64,000 nt of DNA from Cricetomys ansorgei. Lineage: Eukaryota; Chordata; Mammalia; Rodentia; Nesomyidae. The position numbers were made by a program, and so were the translations under genes. The notes under the pieces were generated by a model. That model was given only the letters and a program-made list of their open reading frames with translations, did no database searches and was not told where the DNA came from. The stretch spans positions 17,057,001 to 17,121,000 of the forward strand of contig JAMJFZ010001815.1 of assembly GCA_026225945.1 (NCBI GenBank), given 5' to 3'. Positions 22,860 through 34,484 of the stretch are shown here, in pieces. Each line of letters opens with the position of its first letter. Positions within the stretch are counted from its first letter, which is position 1.

Positions 22860-23875
22860 CAATTTCATATTCCTTTATAATTGTATATTCTAGCATTGCT
22901 TATCAAAATTTGGGATACCACACAAAATTTTATGTGTAATTATTAGAATGTAAGAAAAGTTACATGGCTCAGTTCCACACCCCCTCCCCCGCAAGCAGGT
23001 GCTCAATACACACATCTATTATGTGATCACTGCACAATCTCAATGACCTAATAAAATTTATCTCCATACTAACACTATATTTCTAATTTTCATCAGCATT
23101 TCCCACTGTCAACACACATGAACTCATTTTGGGAAAATAGAATATAGAAAGTCAGATACTTTCTTCTAAGCTGCTTTCAGAAAGATATGTAATACTCAGA
23201 CTGAATGTTATCCGTAGAGCAAGGCATTTGCAAGGCATCTCTAGAAAATTGCAAGGCATCTCTTGTAAATAACAAAGGGTCCGCTACCCGGATAACTTTG
23301 AATGCCATCAGACATAGACTATCAAAACCACACTTTTAGTGAACAATAACTACACCTATCAGAAGAGCTTTATGCAACAGTTCCCAAAACATGATCTCTG
23401 CACTACTTGGTGTCTCCAAACACAAAATATTTTCAGATAACATTTGCATGTGACATTTCATTTTCTTCTTCCATTCACATTCACCTATGACTATATAGCT
23501 GGTATTTCCGAAGCTACAAAACATGACTAACACCAGATTACATGTAAAACAATTTCCTCACTAAACATTTTTAGTAACTAACCATGATTATTCACAAAAA
23601 GGAATGTCCTTTAAAAACACGACATAGGTTTTTAAAAATTATTTTTAAATAAATGCCCAGTCTTTGCATCAATTTATAATAATTCAGAGCTACTCAAAGG
23701 AGTAGCTGACTCTTTTGCTATTACTATGTCATAGTTAAATCCATTCCTCTGTGCTTTCATTCCTTTGATCCCACATGCGTATTATTATACTTTACTGTTC
23801 CATCTTCTGCTGGCCAATGAGAAACAAGGATAGTATCATAGATGATATAAAGAGCATAATATCTCATTACGTAAA
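22860..23875. other. no gene seen; short local duplication
   Basis: Unassigned DNA. The block ttgcaaggcatctct occurs twice in tandem (about 23228-23243 and 23249-23264), a small local duplication. No frame is convincing. Confidence 0.55.
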
Positions 23876-23879
23876 ACGC

Positions 23880-24052
23880 TACCTTTGATAATGCATCACA
23901 CATCTTGCCACCATGACTGCCCATCCATGATGAACTGTATCCCCCAACTGTGAGCCAAAATAAATATCTCTCTCTTAATTTGTTTTTGCTAGTTCTTTCC
24001 TTGTTTATACACCATTTATTTTATTACAGCAATAGTAAAAATAACTAAGACA
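23880..24052 (+). mobile_element. MaLR-type LTR, 3' part
   Basis: 'gatgaactgtatcccccaac', 'tgtgagccaaaataaatatc' and the end 'attacagcaatagtaaaaat', 'aactaagaca' (ending at 24052) match the 3' end of rodent MaLR-class LTRs, including an AATAAA signal and the TAAGACA terminus. The following 'agaaccaagagtagggtggt' resembles the first bases of the internal region, so this may be a 5' LTR whose interior has decayed. Confidence 0.65.
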
Positions 24053-24059
24053 AGAACCA

Positions 24060-24425
24060 AGAGTAGGGTGGTGAGTGTGTCCAATGTATGGGAAAAGTGC
24101 GGTAACTGATAATATGAGGATTAGAGATGGAATAGCTTTTATAGGTCAAAATAATGATATGAAGAATTCAATGTCAAAGCGTCAAAACAAGGGGTCCTTG
24201 TAATTTACAGGGGATATAAATTCTTGAATAATAGAAAAAAAATTGTTGATCACTCCAGGGCAAAATCACAAGACTAGCAGAGCTCTGGAGGAGGGTGAGC
24301 TTTGCATATGAGGGAATGAGATCATAAAAAAGGTGAACCTGCAAACTTGACTCCTCAGTCTAAAATGCTCTAGTAGCAATCCATTTGAAGTTCCTACTCT
24401 GCATGTAGCATCTTTGTCATGGTTG
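24060..24425. other. no gene; possibly decayed retroelement interior
   Basis: Lies just downstream of a MaLR LTR end. Only the first 20 bases hint at an internal region; the rest is unassigned. Confidence 0.35.
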
Positions 24426-24426
24426 A

Positions 24427-24554
24427 TCTTTCTTTCTGTCTTTTCCTTTCCTTTTCTTTTCTCCTCTTTCTGTTTTCCTTCCTTCCTTTCTTTTCTTCAT
24501 TAATTCATTCTTTCTTTCTTTGTTCTTTTTTCTTTCATTCATTCATTCTTTTTT
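24427..24554 (+). repeat. polypyrimidine (TTTC/TTCC/ATTC)n tract
   Basis: About 128 bp composed almost only of T and C, with CATTCATTCATT near the end. It probably grew from the poly(A) tail of the antisense B1 that follows. Confidence 0.9.
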
Positions 24555-24668
24555 TGAGGCAGACTAGACTACAACTTATGATGTAGCCTTACATGGCCTG
24601 CATCTCATAGTGACCTTTCTGCTTCAGCTACCCAGTTCTCTAGTTGCAGGAATGAGTCGTGGCGACGA
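24555..24668 (-). repeat. B1-type SINE, antisense, strongly diverged
   Basis: tttttgaggcagactagact at the tail side, then 'atgtagccttacatggcctg', 'catctcatagtgacctttct', 'gcttcagctacccagttctc' and 'tagttgcaggaatgagtcg' follow the antisense B1 order (TTTGAGACAGG, GGCCTCGAACTCA, CTGCCTCAGCCTCCCAAGT, GCTGGGATTA). Old copy. Confidence 0.6.
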
Positions 24669-25149
24669 GCTTTTCTGTAGTATCATTAGTAGAGGAAATC
24701 AATGCAATCTCAGGAATTATCTCAAGGCTGCTTTCTCTTAGAACATTCTTTTTCTTTTCTATCAGATAAAGGGGTAGAGGCATTGTACATTGATTTCAAA
24801 TATCTATTTATGGCATGGCAACAGTAACTCTCCCACCCTTATTCATGGTACAAATAAAGCTGGACCACTTTGATGTTTGGCTTTATAGAACATATTGGGC
24901 CACATTACATATTAACAGGTACTCCTTAACAAGAACTTATAGTTATATGACCCACAAAATGAAGGTTGAAATAATATAGCTAATCCGTATTAGAAATATT
25001 TAGTATTGAAATGTCAATGTCTAAGGAGTTTTACGAAGCCACATATTGAAAGAAAATGTTGATTTATCATATGTATGATTATGAACTTGTGTCTAGATTC
25101 TAGAATATCTTGACTCTCTCAATGCCAGTAACAAAAAGGCTTCTTTTTA

Positions 25150-25510
25150 AAAATGATACTTAACTAAAGGAGATCTATATTGCAAGAAACAAAAGAAAAG
25201 GTGTCTAACATCATTGCTTACTAGGAAAAGGCTAATCAAAATCTCAGTTTAGATTCTGCTACATAACTATAGTAATAATGTTTAAATGAAACACTGAACA
25301 CATCAAATATTAGGGGAAAATGTGAATGAACTAGAGTTTGCATGCAGTGACTGTAGTAAACAAAATGTGCAATTACTTACCAGAGTTGAGTCTTGAAAAG
25401 TTGAACTGACAATCTGATTAAAGGTAGTCACCCAAGAAAAAGTGAAATTGCTTGTCTACACAAGAATTCATACACAACTATTCACAGCACATTTCCTTTT
25501 TGTATAAATA
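25150..25510 (+). mobile_element. old L1 fragment (end of ORF2)
   Basis: 'ggtgtctaacatcattgctt', 'ggctaatcaaaatctcagtt', 'taggggaaaatgtgaatgaa', 'cttgtctacacaagaattca' and 'caactattcacagcacattt' align in order with the end of ORF2 of old mammalian L1 (AACATCATTAGCCATCAGGGAAATGC, TTGTACACGAATGTTCATAGCAGC). The reading frame is destroyed. The element is older than the Lx copies. Confidence 0.65.
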
Positions 25511-25514
25511 AAAT

Positions 25515-26400
25515 GATTTCTTAAAATTTTAAATTGTGACACAAGGAAGATGTTAAAACTGGTGCAATAGCTCAATAGAAAAAGTGTTTTCGATTTGGAG
25601 AAAGATCAAGGGAAGGTATTGAAAAGCCTCAACCATAATTCCCCCAATCTGATCATAGTGGATGAATGGTGTGTTGTTGTTGTGGCTAGTTAATGACACT
25701 TCTTCATAGCAATACTGAAGAACTTGGGGTAATCCTTAATTTGTCACTAGAAAGCTATCTAGATAGGTATTAGTCGATTCTTATTCCCTAGGCAAGGATC
25801 AGTGTGGGTGAATCTCAAAGTAATTATGCTATATGGAAAAGAAAACAGAGATAGTGACTGCATTTTAAAAAGTATATCTAAAATAAAATAAAATATGTCT
25901 ACTGTGATTGAAAGCGTGTAGTGAATTAGAAAAAGCTAGGAGGAGGGCTGAATGCAGAGTAAGAATGACAGAGGACATTTTTAAGAGGGTGGATATGTGA
26001 GGATTTTTTTTTAATTGAAAGAGGTATGTGTAGTATGGGTGGCATTTTTGTTGTTGGTGATTGACTTCTATTGTAAGCATTAATGAGTATGTCTTTCCTC
26101 ATGATTATGTCTCTAAGTCCAATTAGCATCCGTTGATGTGTTGCAGTGCTGTTGTAAAGTCACTCGATGCTGGTTGTTCAAGAGTCAGCTATAGAGCTTA
26201 AATAAGAGATAAGGTATTGTCTTTGCTCTGGTCACATCTAAGATAAAGATAAATGAAGAATAAAAAGAACAGAACAAAGAATATAATGAAGGTGTGGGAA
26301 AGCAGGATCAACAAAAACAGAAAGCGAGCTCACTTGGGCATTTTCTGATAACACTGGGAAAGAAGTGAGATCTATAAAGGACATATTGACTCCCCCCATT
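25515..26400. other. no gene seen
   Basis: Unassigned DNA. A stretch near 25560 (ggtgcaatagctcaatag) weakly resembles a tRNA-derived SINE head. Small minus frames at 25865-26129 have no support. Confidence 0.5.
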
Positions 26401-26404
26401 CAAT

Positions 26405-26488
26405 AGCAATATCTATCTATCTCTCTATCTATCTAATCTTCTATCATCTATCTATCTCTATTTATCTATCTCTATCTCTGTCTCTCTA
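26405..26488 (+). repeat. (ATCT)n microsatellite, imperfect
   Basis: ATCT/CTCT/ATTT variants in tandem over about 85 bp, at the tail side of an antisense B3. Confidence 0.9.
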
Positions 26489-26494
26489 TGTCTT

Positions 26495-26692
26495 TTTTAA
26501 ATAAAATTTTATTTATTTTTATTTTATATGTATGAGTGATTTACCTGTATGCATGTGTATGTGCGCTGAATCCATGTCTGGCAGCCAAGAAGCCAGAAGA
26601 GGGCATCAGATCCCATTGAACTGGAGTTACTACTAGCACCAAGAATAGCAAGTGCTTTAAATCACCAAACTGTATCTCCAGTCCTGTATCTT
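26495..26692 (-). repeat. B3 SINE, antisense
   Basis: A T-rich tail, then 'tatgtatgagtgatttacct', 'gcatgtgtatgtgcgctgaa', 'agccagaagagggcatcaga' and 'tcccattgaactggagttac' match the B3 antisense order. The head is decayed to 'tcaccaaactgtatctccag'. Confidence 0.85.
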
Positions 26693-26699
26693 TCATTCT

Positions 26700-29600
26700 T
26701 ATTAATTTATTTCCTATTAAAGTCTTTAAGACAAAATAGAAAATCTAGATCATTACAAATAAAACCCTTTTATCAAATTCTGACAAAAAACACAAAGCAT
26801 CAACAACAAAAAACTTATACCTAGAAAGGATATTGAAGGAACCCTTGCCCTTTTTTTCAAGGTCTAGTGCTGTTTTTCTTCAGGGGGCTGCCCTTGCCTC
26901 CAATTACTTTTTAAAGCCCACTTGGGATACGATATCCAAAGCCTTGTGGAATATATATTGATTCCCATTTTCTTTAATGACAAATCAAACCCTCTACAGC
27001 TATGCAGTGTGGCTGTTTCACATGTCACTCAGGTTCGATGTAGGCAAACACTCTTTATTTCTCACTTTCTGTCTATTAGAGATTGTATGGCTTGGTCTAT
27101 AGGACAACACTTTTATTTCCTTGAGTTTCTTTCGGCTGCCCTATGTATGGTTGTTTTTATTAGTTCTCAGATGATTTATGTATTTTCAGTGTTCAGGTAC
27201 CTAGAAGGTAAGATGAATAGTGGTATTTTTATAGTAATATTTGAAAAATAGTTCAAGGCTTGAAAAAGCTAAACTTATTAGCTACTCAGAATTAAAATGA
27301 ATGTTTTCTTTGCCATGCTATTTTTATGAGACAGTACAAGAGTCATGAAAAGAAGGTTTCTGATAAATGTTTCTTTTTTGTTGTTCTCTATCCACAGAAC
27401 ATCAACGTCAAAAATGAATACTAAGTCATTTAGCATAAGGTAGTTGGGTATTTTTGAAGAACATTACTCTGAAAGCTACAAAACTAAAACTATAGTACAT
27501 GAATCCTAGGTCATCTAGAACTCTAAAGTGTTAAAGACAAATGCTAGTCAACATACAAGCAAGACTTCCCATGTCTTTTCTTCACGGAGACATAAAATAG
27601 CTCCATTATTCTTTCACACAGAAACCTACTTTAATACTGTTATAACGGTATTATAGTACATACAGTACATAACAGTATATAGTTATAACTGTCTTTAAAT
27701 ACATATCTATGTTTTTTGTGTGACTTCAAGTTTTATTAACTTTAAAGGGATGATATAAAGGGACATCCTCACACCTAGAATTTTAAAAGAAGGAATTACC
27801 AATATTATTAATGTAATAGGGAGCATCAAATACCACCTAGATTTCTTAAGACATATTTTGGAGTCTATTATAAGATGTTGCAATGTCACTAATATCCCAG
27901 TCTTATCAGTTCTCTCTTCTGAAATATTAGCTTCTCATTAAGCTTAAATTTCCACCAATAAGTCTATGATGTTGATGATGCTCATAAGGATTATTTATGT
28001 AATCTCACATATGGTTTAGTTAAGTTTATATGAATTTATCCTGCCATAAAACAAAAAATTTAAAAAATTGAGTGTAAATTATTCTTATTTGAAACAGGGT
28101 AAAAATATTATACTTTCCTGGCTAAGGTACTAATAGACAGAGTCTGATAAGAATGATGCCAAGTATCATTGAGTAGCAGAGAAATGTTCTGAAAAGGACT
28201 GAGGTCATATATGAGCAGCAGCAATGCACCTTATTACTCTCTGTAATAGACGCAGTTTCTAATGTTGGTTCATAACCTATATGAAGGTGATTAAAATAAC
28301 CATTCAGGCAGTCAGCTCAAGTTCTGATGAGGTATGCAGGGGCAATAAGGAGAGGAGGGAAAGGACAGGGTCATGGTTGGTCCTTGATGATAGAGAGAAG
28401 CATGCACTGAAAGTGTCTGAAAATAAACGAGATGCATAGAAGAAGAGAAGATAAGACCATAAAGAAGGAAAATTGAGAGATCTTTGAGAAGGATGTAGAG
28501 GCCATGCTAGAGTGATCAAGTTTATTGACCATGGTGGGAAGAACAAGAACATCATGAGATGGGCTGAAAATGAGAGTAACACAGATCCAGGATGACCCAC
28601 CACTTCAGAAAAATATCTTAGGAAAATGCAGATATCACCAAACAAAGGGCCATGCAAGGCAGGACCACACTGTTGTTATGCTTTGTTTTTAATGTTGAGA
28701 GACTTACTAAGTGTGTTCTTGGGATAGAGAAAAATTAATAATGAGACAAAGGCTGATGCTGTACTAATGAGATGTAGGTCATGAGGCAATATATTTGAAC
28801 TTTGGGTGGCTTTTGCTCCATTTTCATATGCAAGATTTTGTTAAATATGGGAGGGCAGCCACACCCCTTCCCCAAGTGATGAAAGGAGTTGGAAAGAGAA
28901 TGAACAAATGGCTCTTTATTTTTCAAGGTCAGGAAGTCCTGCTGGATTAATCATCTTAACAATCTAAGAAATAAATTGTCCTAGGAATCAGAAAGCACCT
29001 GGTAAGGAAATGGGGTTCAGAGAAACTTTAAATATCTCAGGTGCTAGTTGTATTCATGAAGGTAGACTGTAGATGTGGGAGTTTTCTGAGAATATTTGAG
29101 CAGTACTGAAGTAATTGTAATGCAGGGGTTTCCATGGCTCCTACAAGCTCAGTGGGTGATCCAGATAATGGAGGGATAATATCATGAGGTCATATCATCT
29201 CAGAGCAGCTTCAGTAGATGGAAATGAGGCAACTTTCTATAGGACACCAAGGACAATAGGTTTTATGTTTCATAGTTGGGTAACAATGTAATTTATCATC
29301 CAAAGTGGGGCACATCTGAGAGCAAAAGGAACCTCAGACTAAATAGAATGTGTGTGAAATCAGAATAAATCGTTCTGTCAATAAGAAACTCATGATAAAT
29401 GACCAGTTTGTTCACAGTGATAAAAACACAAATTTTAAAGACCATACAGATTTGGGGGAAAATGTCTAATAAATGGTCTAAATCTATGTGGAGTTGGAAA
29501 AAGTTGAAGTAAGAAACTGAAAATCCTGGAAGTACAGCATGGTCTGAAGCAGGTCAGGTTTCTGAAGCTTAATAGATACTGTGACTTTGGTTCATGAAAC

Positions 29601-30090
29601 TATTTACTGTTACTGGAATGCTGGAAGGAAGAATTCATTGAGGTTCTGAAGGTCACTCTGGTCTAAACTTAAAACGTAGATGTTTATTTTCCCACATATT
29701 TAAAATTGTCAAGGAAGGGAGTGGAATCAACAGTGGAGAGTCTGAAAGCTGGAGGCTACAGTGCCCAAAGATGGCAGTAGAATAAGCTTGAGAGAGTCAG
29801 TCAGTAACAAGGATGAGGTGTGGGTGATGTGGCTCTCAGCGAAGATAGTTTTATAGGAGGGCACGAGAGGTTTGGTAATGGCTATTAAGAAAATTAATGT
29901 GGTTGGCTGCCATGGCTCCATGTCATTAAGTGTTTGAATCATTCTTGAAACTATGCTCACTCTACAACTTTGATTATTATCTTACTTTTCAATGCTCCCA
30001 GGGAAAGAATTGTCTTTGCACTAATAACATAATCAATTTTTACATTTCTGTTGTAATCTTTATTTTAATTTATTAAACCAGACTTCTCAT
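26700..30090. other. no gene supported; unassigned 3.4 kb
   Basis: I recognise no repeat. Two of the longer frames of the window lie here (109 codons, 26922-27251 plus; 117 codons, 28304-28657 minus). Neither shows a domain, and the second is antisense to purine-rich plus-strand DNA. Roughly 28300-29960 is noticeably purine-rich on the plus strand and could be an old retroelement interior or a noncoding transcript, but nothing in the sequence decides this. Confidence 0.4.
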
Positions 30091-30097
30091 TATAATC

Positions 30098-31283
30098 ACG
30101 TATTTTAAATTTCTGATTGCAATTACATCTCTTCCTTTCCTTTCTTTCCTCCAAACTCTCCCATATTCCCTTCCTTGTACTCTTTCAAATTCATTAGATC
30201 TCTTTTCATTAATTATTCATACATGCATATATGTACATACACATACTTTCCTAAATATAATCTGCTCAGCCTGTATAATATGAGTTGGGTATGTTTTCAG
30301 TGCTGCTCACTTGATATTGGATAACTATTTAGTGTGCTCATTCCTAGGAAAGACTATTTTTCCCACTCTTATCATTCCTTATTTGCCTATATGGGCTTTT
30401 TTGTCCACATTGGTATGCCTATTGCTATCATCCTTGCTGAGCTCATGTTGCTGAGACATTATGGGTATAGCTTTTGACACTGATTGGAGTCACAATCTCA
30501 CAAAAGACTCCTTGATCTTTTGACTCTTTCAAGCTTTGGCTGTATTCCCTGAGCATTGGCTGTTACTGTCCTATCATAGGTAAATCCACTGGGACTGAGC
30601 TACACAACTCTACATTTTGCTTAGTCAGGGTTTTCTGTGGTCTCAATTTGCTAAAAAGAGAGATTTCTTGATGATAGATGAAGACGACAATTATCTGTGG
30701 ATATAGGAATAAATATTTACATTGTTGATAGTGATTGTGCTGGGTTACTAAAGTAGTGATTGCAAACATCTCCTGTAATAATCATAACATTACTAGCACT
30801 GAATAGTTATAAGGATTTCCTATACCAGCCATGGTTTCCCTCTTGTTGAGGAGGCAGGTCATAGTTGTTACCTCCAAGATGTGTGTGCCAGTAGTGGACT
30901 CTTGGGGTTATCGTGCCATTCTGGTTCTTAATATGGTTCGTAGGTATTGTAGCTACGTAGGACTGTTGTTTGCCTTTCTCACTTGGAAACTTGCATGGTG
31001 CACTCTGCTACCATGAAAGCTAGTCCTCATGGAGGGGCCATTCAGGTCAGTTCTAGCTCAGGGGTCTCTGGGCCCTGTTTCTGAAATACACAGTGTCATT
31101 AGTAATAGGGAATCATCTTCCTTCTCTGGGGGACCAACTAAGGGCAATAAAAAGAGGCTGTATGTTTTGGGAGTTTCCTGGAAAGTCCTGTCTAACAACT
31201 TAAAAGAGGGATTTTCAGGTCTGGTATTGGGGTATTTATTATATGTTCTTTGGCTCTCGGAGAGAGCATGTCAGTACTGATGA
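30098..31283 (-). mobile_element. Lx-type L1 3' UTR, antisense, nearly full UTR
   Basis: About 1.19 kb in reverse complement of the murid Lx 3' UTR. Blocks in order: 'catacatgcatatatgtaca', 'cttgatattggataactatt', 'gcctattgctatcatccttg', 'ccttgatcttttgactcttt', 'ctacacaactctacattttg', 'tttcttgatgatagatgaag', 'accagccatggtttccctct', 'taccatgaaagctagtcctc', 'ctgggggaccaactaagggc', 'tgggagtttcctggaaagtc' and 'gagagcatgtcagtactga'. The last block shows the copy reaches further upstream than the Lx copy at 16.2-17.3 kb. The frames at 30831-31280 are UTR read backwards. Confidence 0.9.
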
Positions 31284-31339
31284 AAAATGGTCATTAAAAT
31301 AATATACATATATTTATACAGAGAATGTCATGTGTTATA

Positions 31340-31486
31340 ATTTTTGTTGTTTTTTTGTTTTTCAAACAGGGTTTCTCTGTTGTAACTTTAGCTGTCCTGG
31401 AACTAACCAGGCTGGCCTCAATCTGCCTTGCTCTGCTTCCTGAGTGCTGGGATAAAAGGTGTGTGCCACCACCAAATGGCTTGTTA
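31340..31486 (-). repeat. B1 SINE, antisense, best preserved in the window
   Basis: T-rich tail (31340-31362), then 'ttcaaacagggtttctctgt', 'agctgtcctggaactaacca', 'ggctggcctcaatctgcctt', 'gctctgcttcctgagtgctg' and 'ggataaaaggtgtgtgccac'. All B1 blocks are present in order. It lies between two antisense L1 segments. Confidence 0.93.
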
Positions 31487-31499
31487 TACCTTTTAAAGC

Positions 31500-32049
31500 A
31501 AATGTTTAATGGATGCTTCTTTATGGCTGTTTCTACCATCCTTAGTTTTCTTTTATCCACATTCCCCCTTCTCTATTTACCTCCCTTCCCATTTTCCTAA
31601 TCAGATCAATTGTACTCTACTGCCCCCTTCTCTATTGTTCCACAACCCTCTTATCCTGACAATGCTCCTATTTTACTTTCCTGGTTTCTGCAATCACTCC
31701 AGGCTTTGTACTTACACCTGAAGATTTGGAGCTAGGAGTCCCCCCTATGACATTTGTCTTTCTGGATGGATTACCACAATCAATATGATCTTTTCTAGTC
31801 CACCCATTTACCCCATTTACATGCAAAGTTCATCATTTCATTTTTTTCCTTACAGATTAATAGTATTCCACATTATATACATGAACCACATTGTCATTAT
31901 CTATTCACTGGTTGAAGGATTTCTAGGTCATTTCCATTTCCTAACTACGGTGACTAGAGCATCAGTGAACATGGCTGAGCTAGTATCTGTGGTGTATGTT
32001 GTCAAGTTCTTTGGAAATATGCCGAGGGATGGTACAGCGAGATCATAAT
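31500..32049 (-). mobile_element. L1 end, antisense segment of a 5'-inverted copy
   Basis: Pyrimidine-rich 3' UTR followed by antisense ORF2 end: 'ccttacagattaatagtatt', 'gttgaaggatttctaggtca', 'tttccatttcctaactacgg', 'atcagtgaacatggctgagc', 'tagtatctgtggtgtatgtt' and 'gatggtacagcgagatcat' (expected antisense: GTGGTATAGCTGGGTCATAT). The antisense match stops near 32049, where the sequence switches to sense orientation. Confidence 0.75.
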
Positions 32050-32118
32050 CAGCATGGAGGATTCTCAGAAAATTAAAAAGAAATCTAACCTATGACCCGG
32101 CTATCTCATGCATGCACT
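32050..32118 (+). mobile_element. inverted 5' piece of the same L1 (twin priming)
   Basis: 'agcatggaggattctcagaa', 'aattaaaaagaaatctaacc' and 'tatgacccggctatctcatg' match L1 ORF2 in sense orientation (TGTGGAGGTTCCTCAAAAAAC, TATGACCCAGCTATACCACT). This is the same ORF2 position at which the antisense segment ends. Such inversion at the 5' end is the known product of twin priming during L1 integration. Confidence 0.65.
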
Positions 32119-32124
32119 TTTGAT

Positions 32125-33765
32125 CTTGATTAAGAATAGTTATTTCAAATAGGACAACCTAACCCTTGCAGAGCCTACAGCAGAGTCATATCTCACACAA
32201 TGGAGCAATGATGGGGAGACTGCCAGATTTCAACACTGTTTTATGGATCTTCCTCATGGGATTCTATTATTTATACTATTAAGTAGCAAAAGGAGTTTTA
32301 AAAGTACAAATACATTCAAGGCGTCTTTGTTGAGATTGTAAATGCCTGCTATCTTTGCTCTTCTAACCTGAAAGCTCCAATTTTAATATACAAAAGTTGT
32401 ATATACACATAACTTTTACACTTAGATCCTTTCTATCATTTACAACATGAATGAATACTTATAATTTATAAATGTTATGGTATATCCCTAATACTACTTT
32501 CATAGGAGAAATTAATTAAGAAATTAGTACTCTTATTGTTTCATAGCTAATGTTTTTATTGCTATACAGTATAACATCAAATGGTTTTGATAATTTTTTT
32601 CCAAACCTTAGGAATTTTGCCTGTATGAAATGGCATAACTCTACATTCAGGAAATAAACTAGTTTTAAATCATTAATTTCTAAAATTTAAATTCAGGTTG
32701 ATTTTATAAGACTATTAAAATTGTATCAAACTATAGTATAACCAATGTAACAAAATATTATTTTTACATTTAGTTGTAATATAAATGTTTGGACAGGTGT
32801 GATAGTAATTACTGTAATAATTGGCACTTGTGTTAAAAAATACTGATCATAAGAAATTTCTTCCTGTCACTTACTTTTCCCCTTAGACAAGAATTTTGGC
32901 TTCATCCTTTCGTCTTCACTCTGAAGCTTCTCAGTAGAATTGGAAATTAATTTAATTCTTTCAACTCCTCATCAGGGAATAGCATTCAGCCTCTGGATCT
33001 ACAACATTTACCTAGTCTCTCTACACTCATTTTGAAAGTCCTGGCAATATAGATGGCTCTGCAAATTCTGTCAGCCACATGATTAAAATTCACAAAGATT
33101 ATATATTTCATCTCAAAGATGAAAGAAAGCTAACTTTACATTATTGCTTCCAATTTGACTAAACATTTCCTAAACTCCTTATACTCTGTGAATATATATT
33201 TTACCCAAACCGTTACGGAGTAGTATAGGGACCATCCAAATATTGAGTAATTAACTGAAATAACTAAGTACTCAGCAATGAATCTGAGTACATGGAGAAC
33301 TCAATGAAGTCTAACTGTCCTTGTGGTCGATGGCCTTTGTCCACACAGCTGTCTGGTAAACTGATTTTTCTCTATCAATCTTTTTCCATAATTTGAGGTT
33401 TCATCTCTAACCTCCCTGAAATGGCTATCACTGATCCCTGCTCCTTGACTTTAAGGTCTGTGTGTAATACTATGCCCCTGAGTATGCACTGAACCTAGGG
33501 ACTTCATTATAGCCAGCAGAATATGACAGAGTGAAGGGGTGCCACCTCTGAAATTAAGTTATAGAATTCTGTGGTTTCTGTCCTTCGTGTTTCCCAGTGC
33601 CCTCTCAGTTGTTCAGTCTGGTGAAGCCAGCTATGATGGGATAATCTACCTCAGGGAAAAGTCTGTGCAGAAGGAACTGAAGACCAACTCTGAGGAATTG
33701 AAGTCCTTCCTCCCATAGTCCATGATTCTGCCATCAGTGACATCCAGGATACTGAAAGCTGATTA
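32125..33765. other. no gene seen; unassigned
   Basis: AT-rich 1.6 kb without a repeat or frame I can name. Confidence 0.5.
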
Positions 33766-33814
33766 TGTTAATCAGACTTTTCATCCACACAACAAAATAT
33801 CCAATAATTAAGGG

Positions 33815-34309
33815 TGTGATGGGTATTCTTAGTTATCAACTTGACTACATCTGTAATTAATTAAAACCCAAATGGCTGGCTACACCTGTGAAAGATATTT
33901 TCTTAATTATTTGAAGGAAGAAGGCCACTCTGAATATACATCTTTTAGGTGGGAAGATGCACTTTTGATCTGAGTCACATCCTCTCCTGGAAGCCTTTAT
34001 AAAGGACATGGAAGAAGGAAGCTTGCTCTCTCTTTGCCTCCTTGCTCTTGTATCACTAGCAGGTCCATTCCTTCACGGGCAATAGAGCCTACTTCTTTCT
34101 TCAATATTTTGGCATATATTGAAGACCAACTGAGACATCCAGTCTTCTGGACTGAAGATTCTTGAAACTTCCATTGGTAGACAATCTAGCTGGACCACGG
34201 TCTGTAAGTCATTCTAATAAATTGTGTGTGTGTGTGTGTGTGTATGTGTGTGTGTGTGCTGTTTATTTGTTCTATAAGTTTTGTACCTCTAGAGAACCTG
34301 GTTAATTCA
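33815..34309 (+). mobile_element. ERVL (MLT2-like) solo LTR
   Basis: Begins TGTGATGGGTATTC with the class hallmark 'gttatcaacttgactacatc' and ends 'tacctctagagaacctggtt', 'aattca' (expected CTCTAGAGAACCCTGACTAATACA). Inside there is a TATA-like tttataaa (33996-34003), 'gagacatccagtcttctgga' and 'gtctgtaagtcattctaata' with AATAAA at 34216-34221. A (TG)n array has grown directly after that signal. The target duplication is not clear (aaggg on the left, atggc on the right). Confidence 0.75.
34223..34258 (+). repeat. (TG)n inside the ERVL LTR
   Basis: TG array with one TATG interruption, located between the polyadenylation signal and the end of the LTR. Confidence 0.95.
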
Positions 34310-34484
34310 ATGGCTTAAGGTGGGAAGGATTTATGTTAGCTCATGGTTTCAGAAGCTTTAGTCATAGTCTGCAGCTCATGTTTCTGGTCTGGTGGTGAGA
34401 TAGACCATGGGAGCAGAAAGTAGAGGGTACTCACCTCATGGTGCACAGGAAGCAGATATATTTAATTCTAATCAGCATCCCCAG

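Larger units (their letters stand above)
33770..34480 (-). mobile_element. MaLR-like LTR, antisense, split by an ERVL LTR
   Basis: Left part (33770-33814): 'cagacttttcatccacacaa', 'caaaatatccaataatta'. Right part (34310-34480): 'gtgggaaggatttatgttag', 'ctcatggtttcagaagcttt', 'agtcatagtctgcagctcat', 'gggagcagaaagtagaggg', 'ctcacctcatggtgcacagg'. Together they follow a common rodent antisense LTR-like element (ACAAAATACCT, AGGAAAGGTTTATTTTGGCTCA, GGTTTCAGTCCA, CTCACCTCATGGC). They are separated by the 495-bp ERVL LTR. Confidence 0.5.

Noticed and set aside
26922..27251. 109-codon plus frame with hydrophobic segments
   Set aside because: No recognisable family, no splice or promoter context, and a length that is expected by chance in 64 kb.
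28304..28657. 117-codon minus frame, serine/leucine/phenylalanine rich
   Set aside because: It is antisense to purine-rich DNA, which yields S/L/F/P codons and few stops by composition. No domain or signal was recognised.
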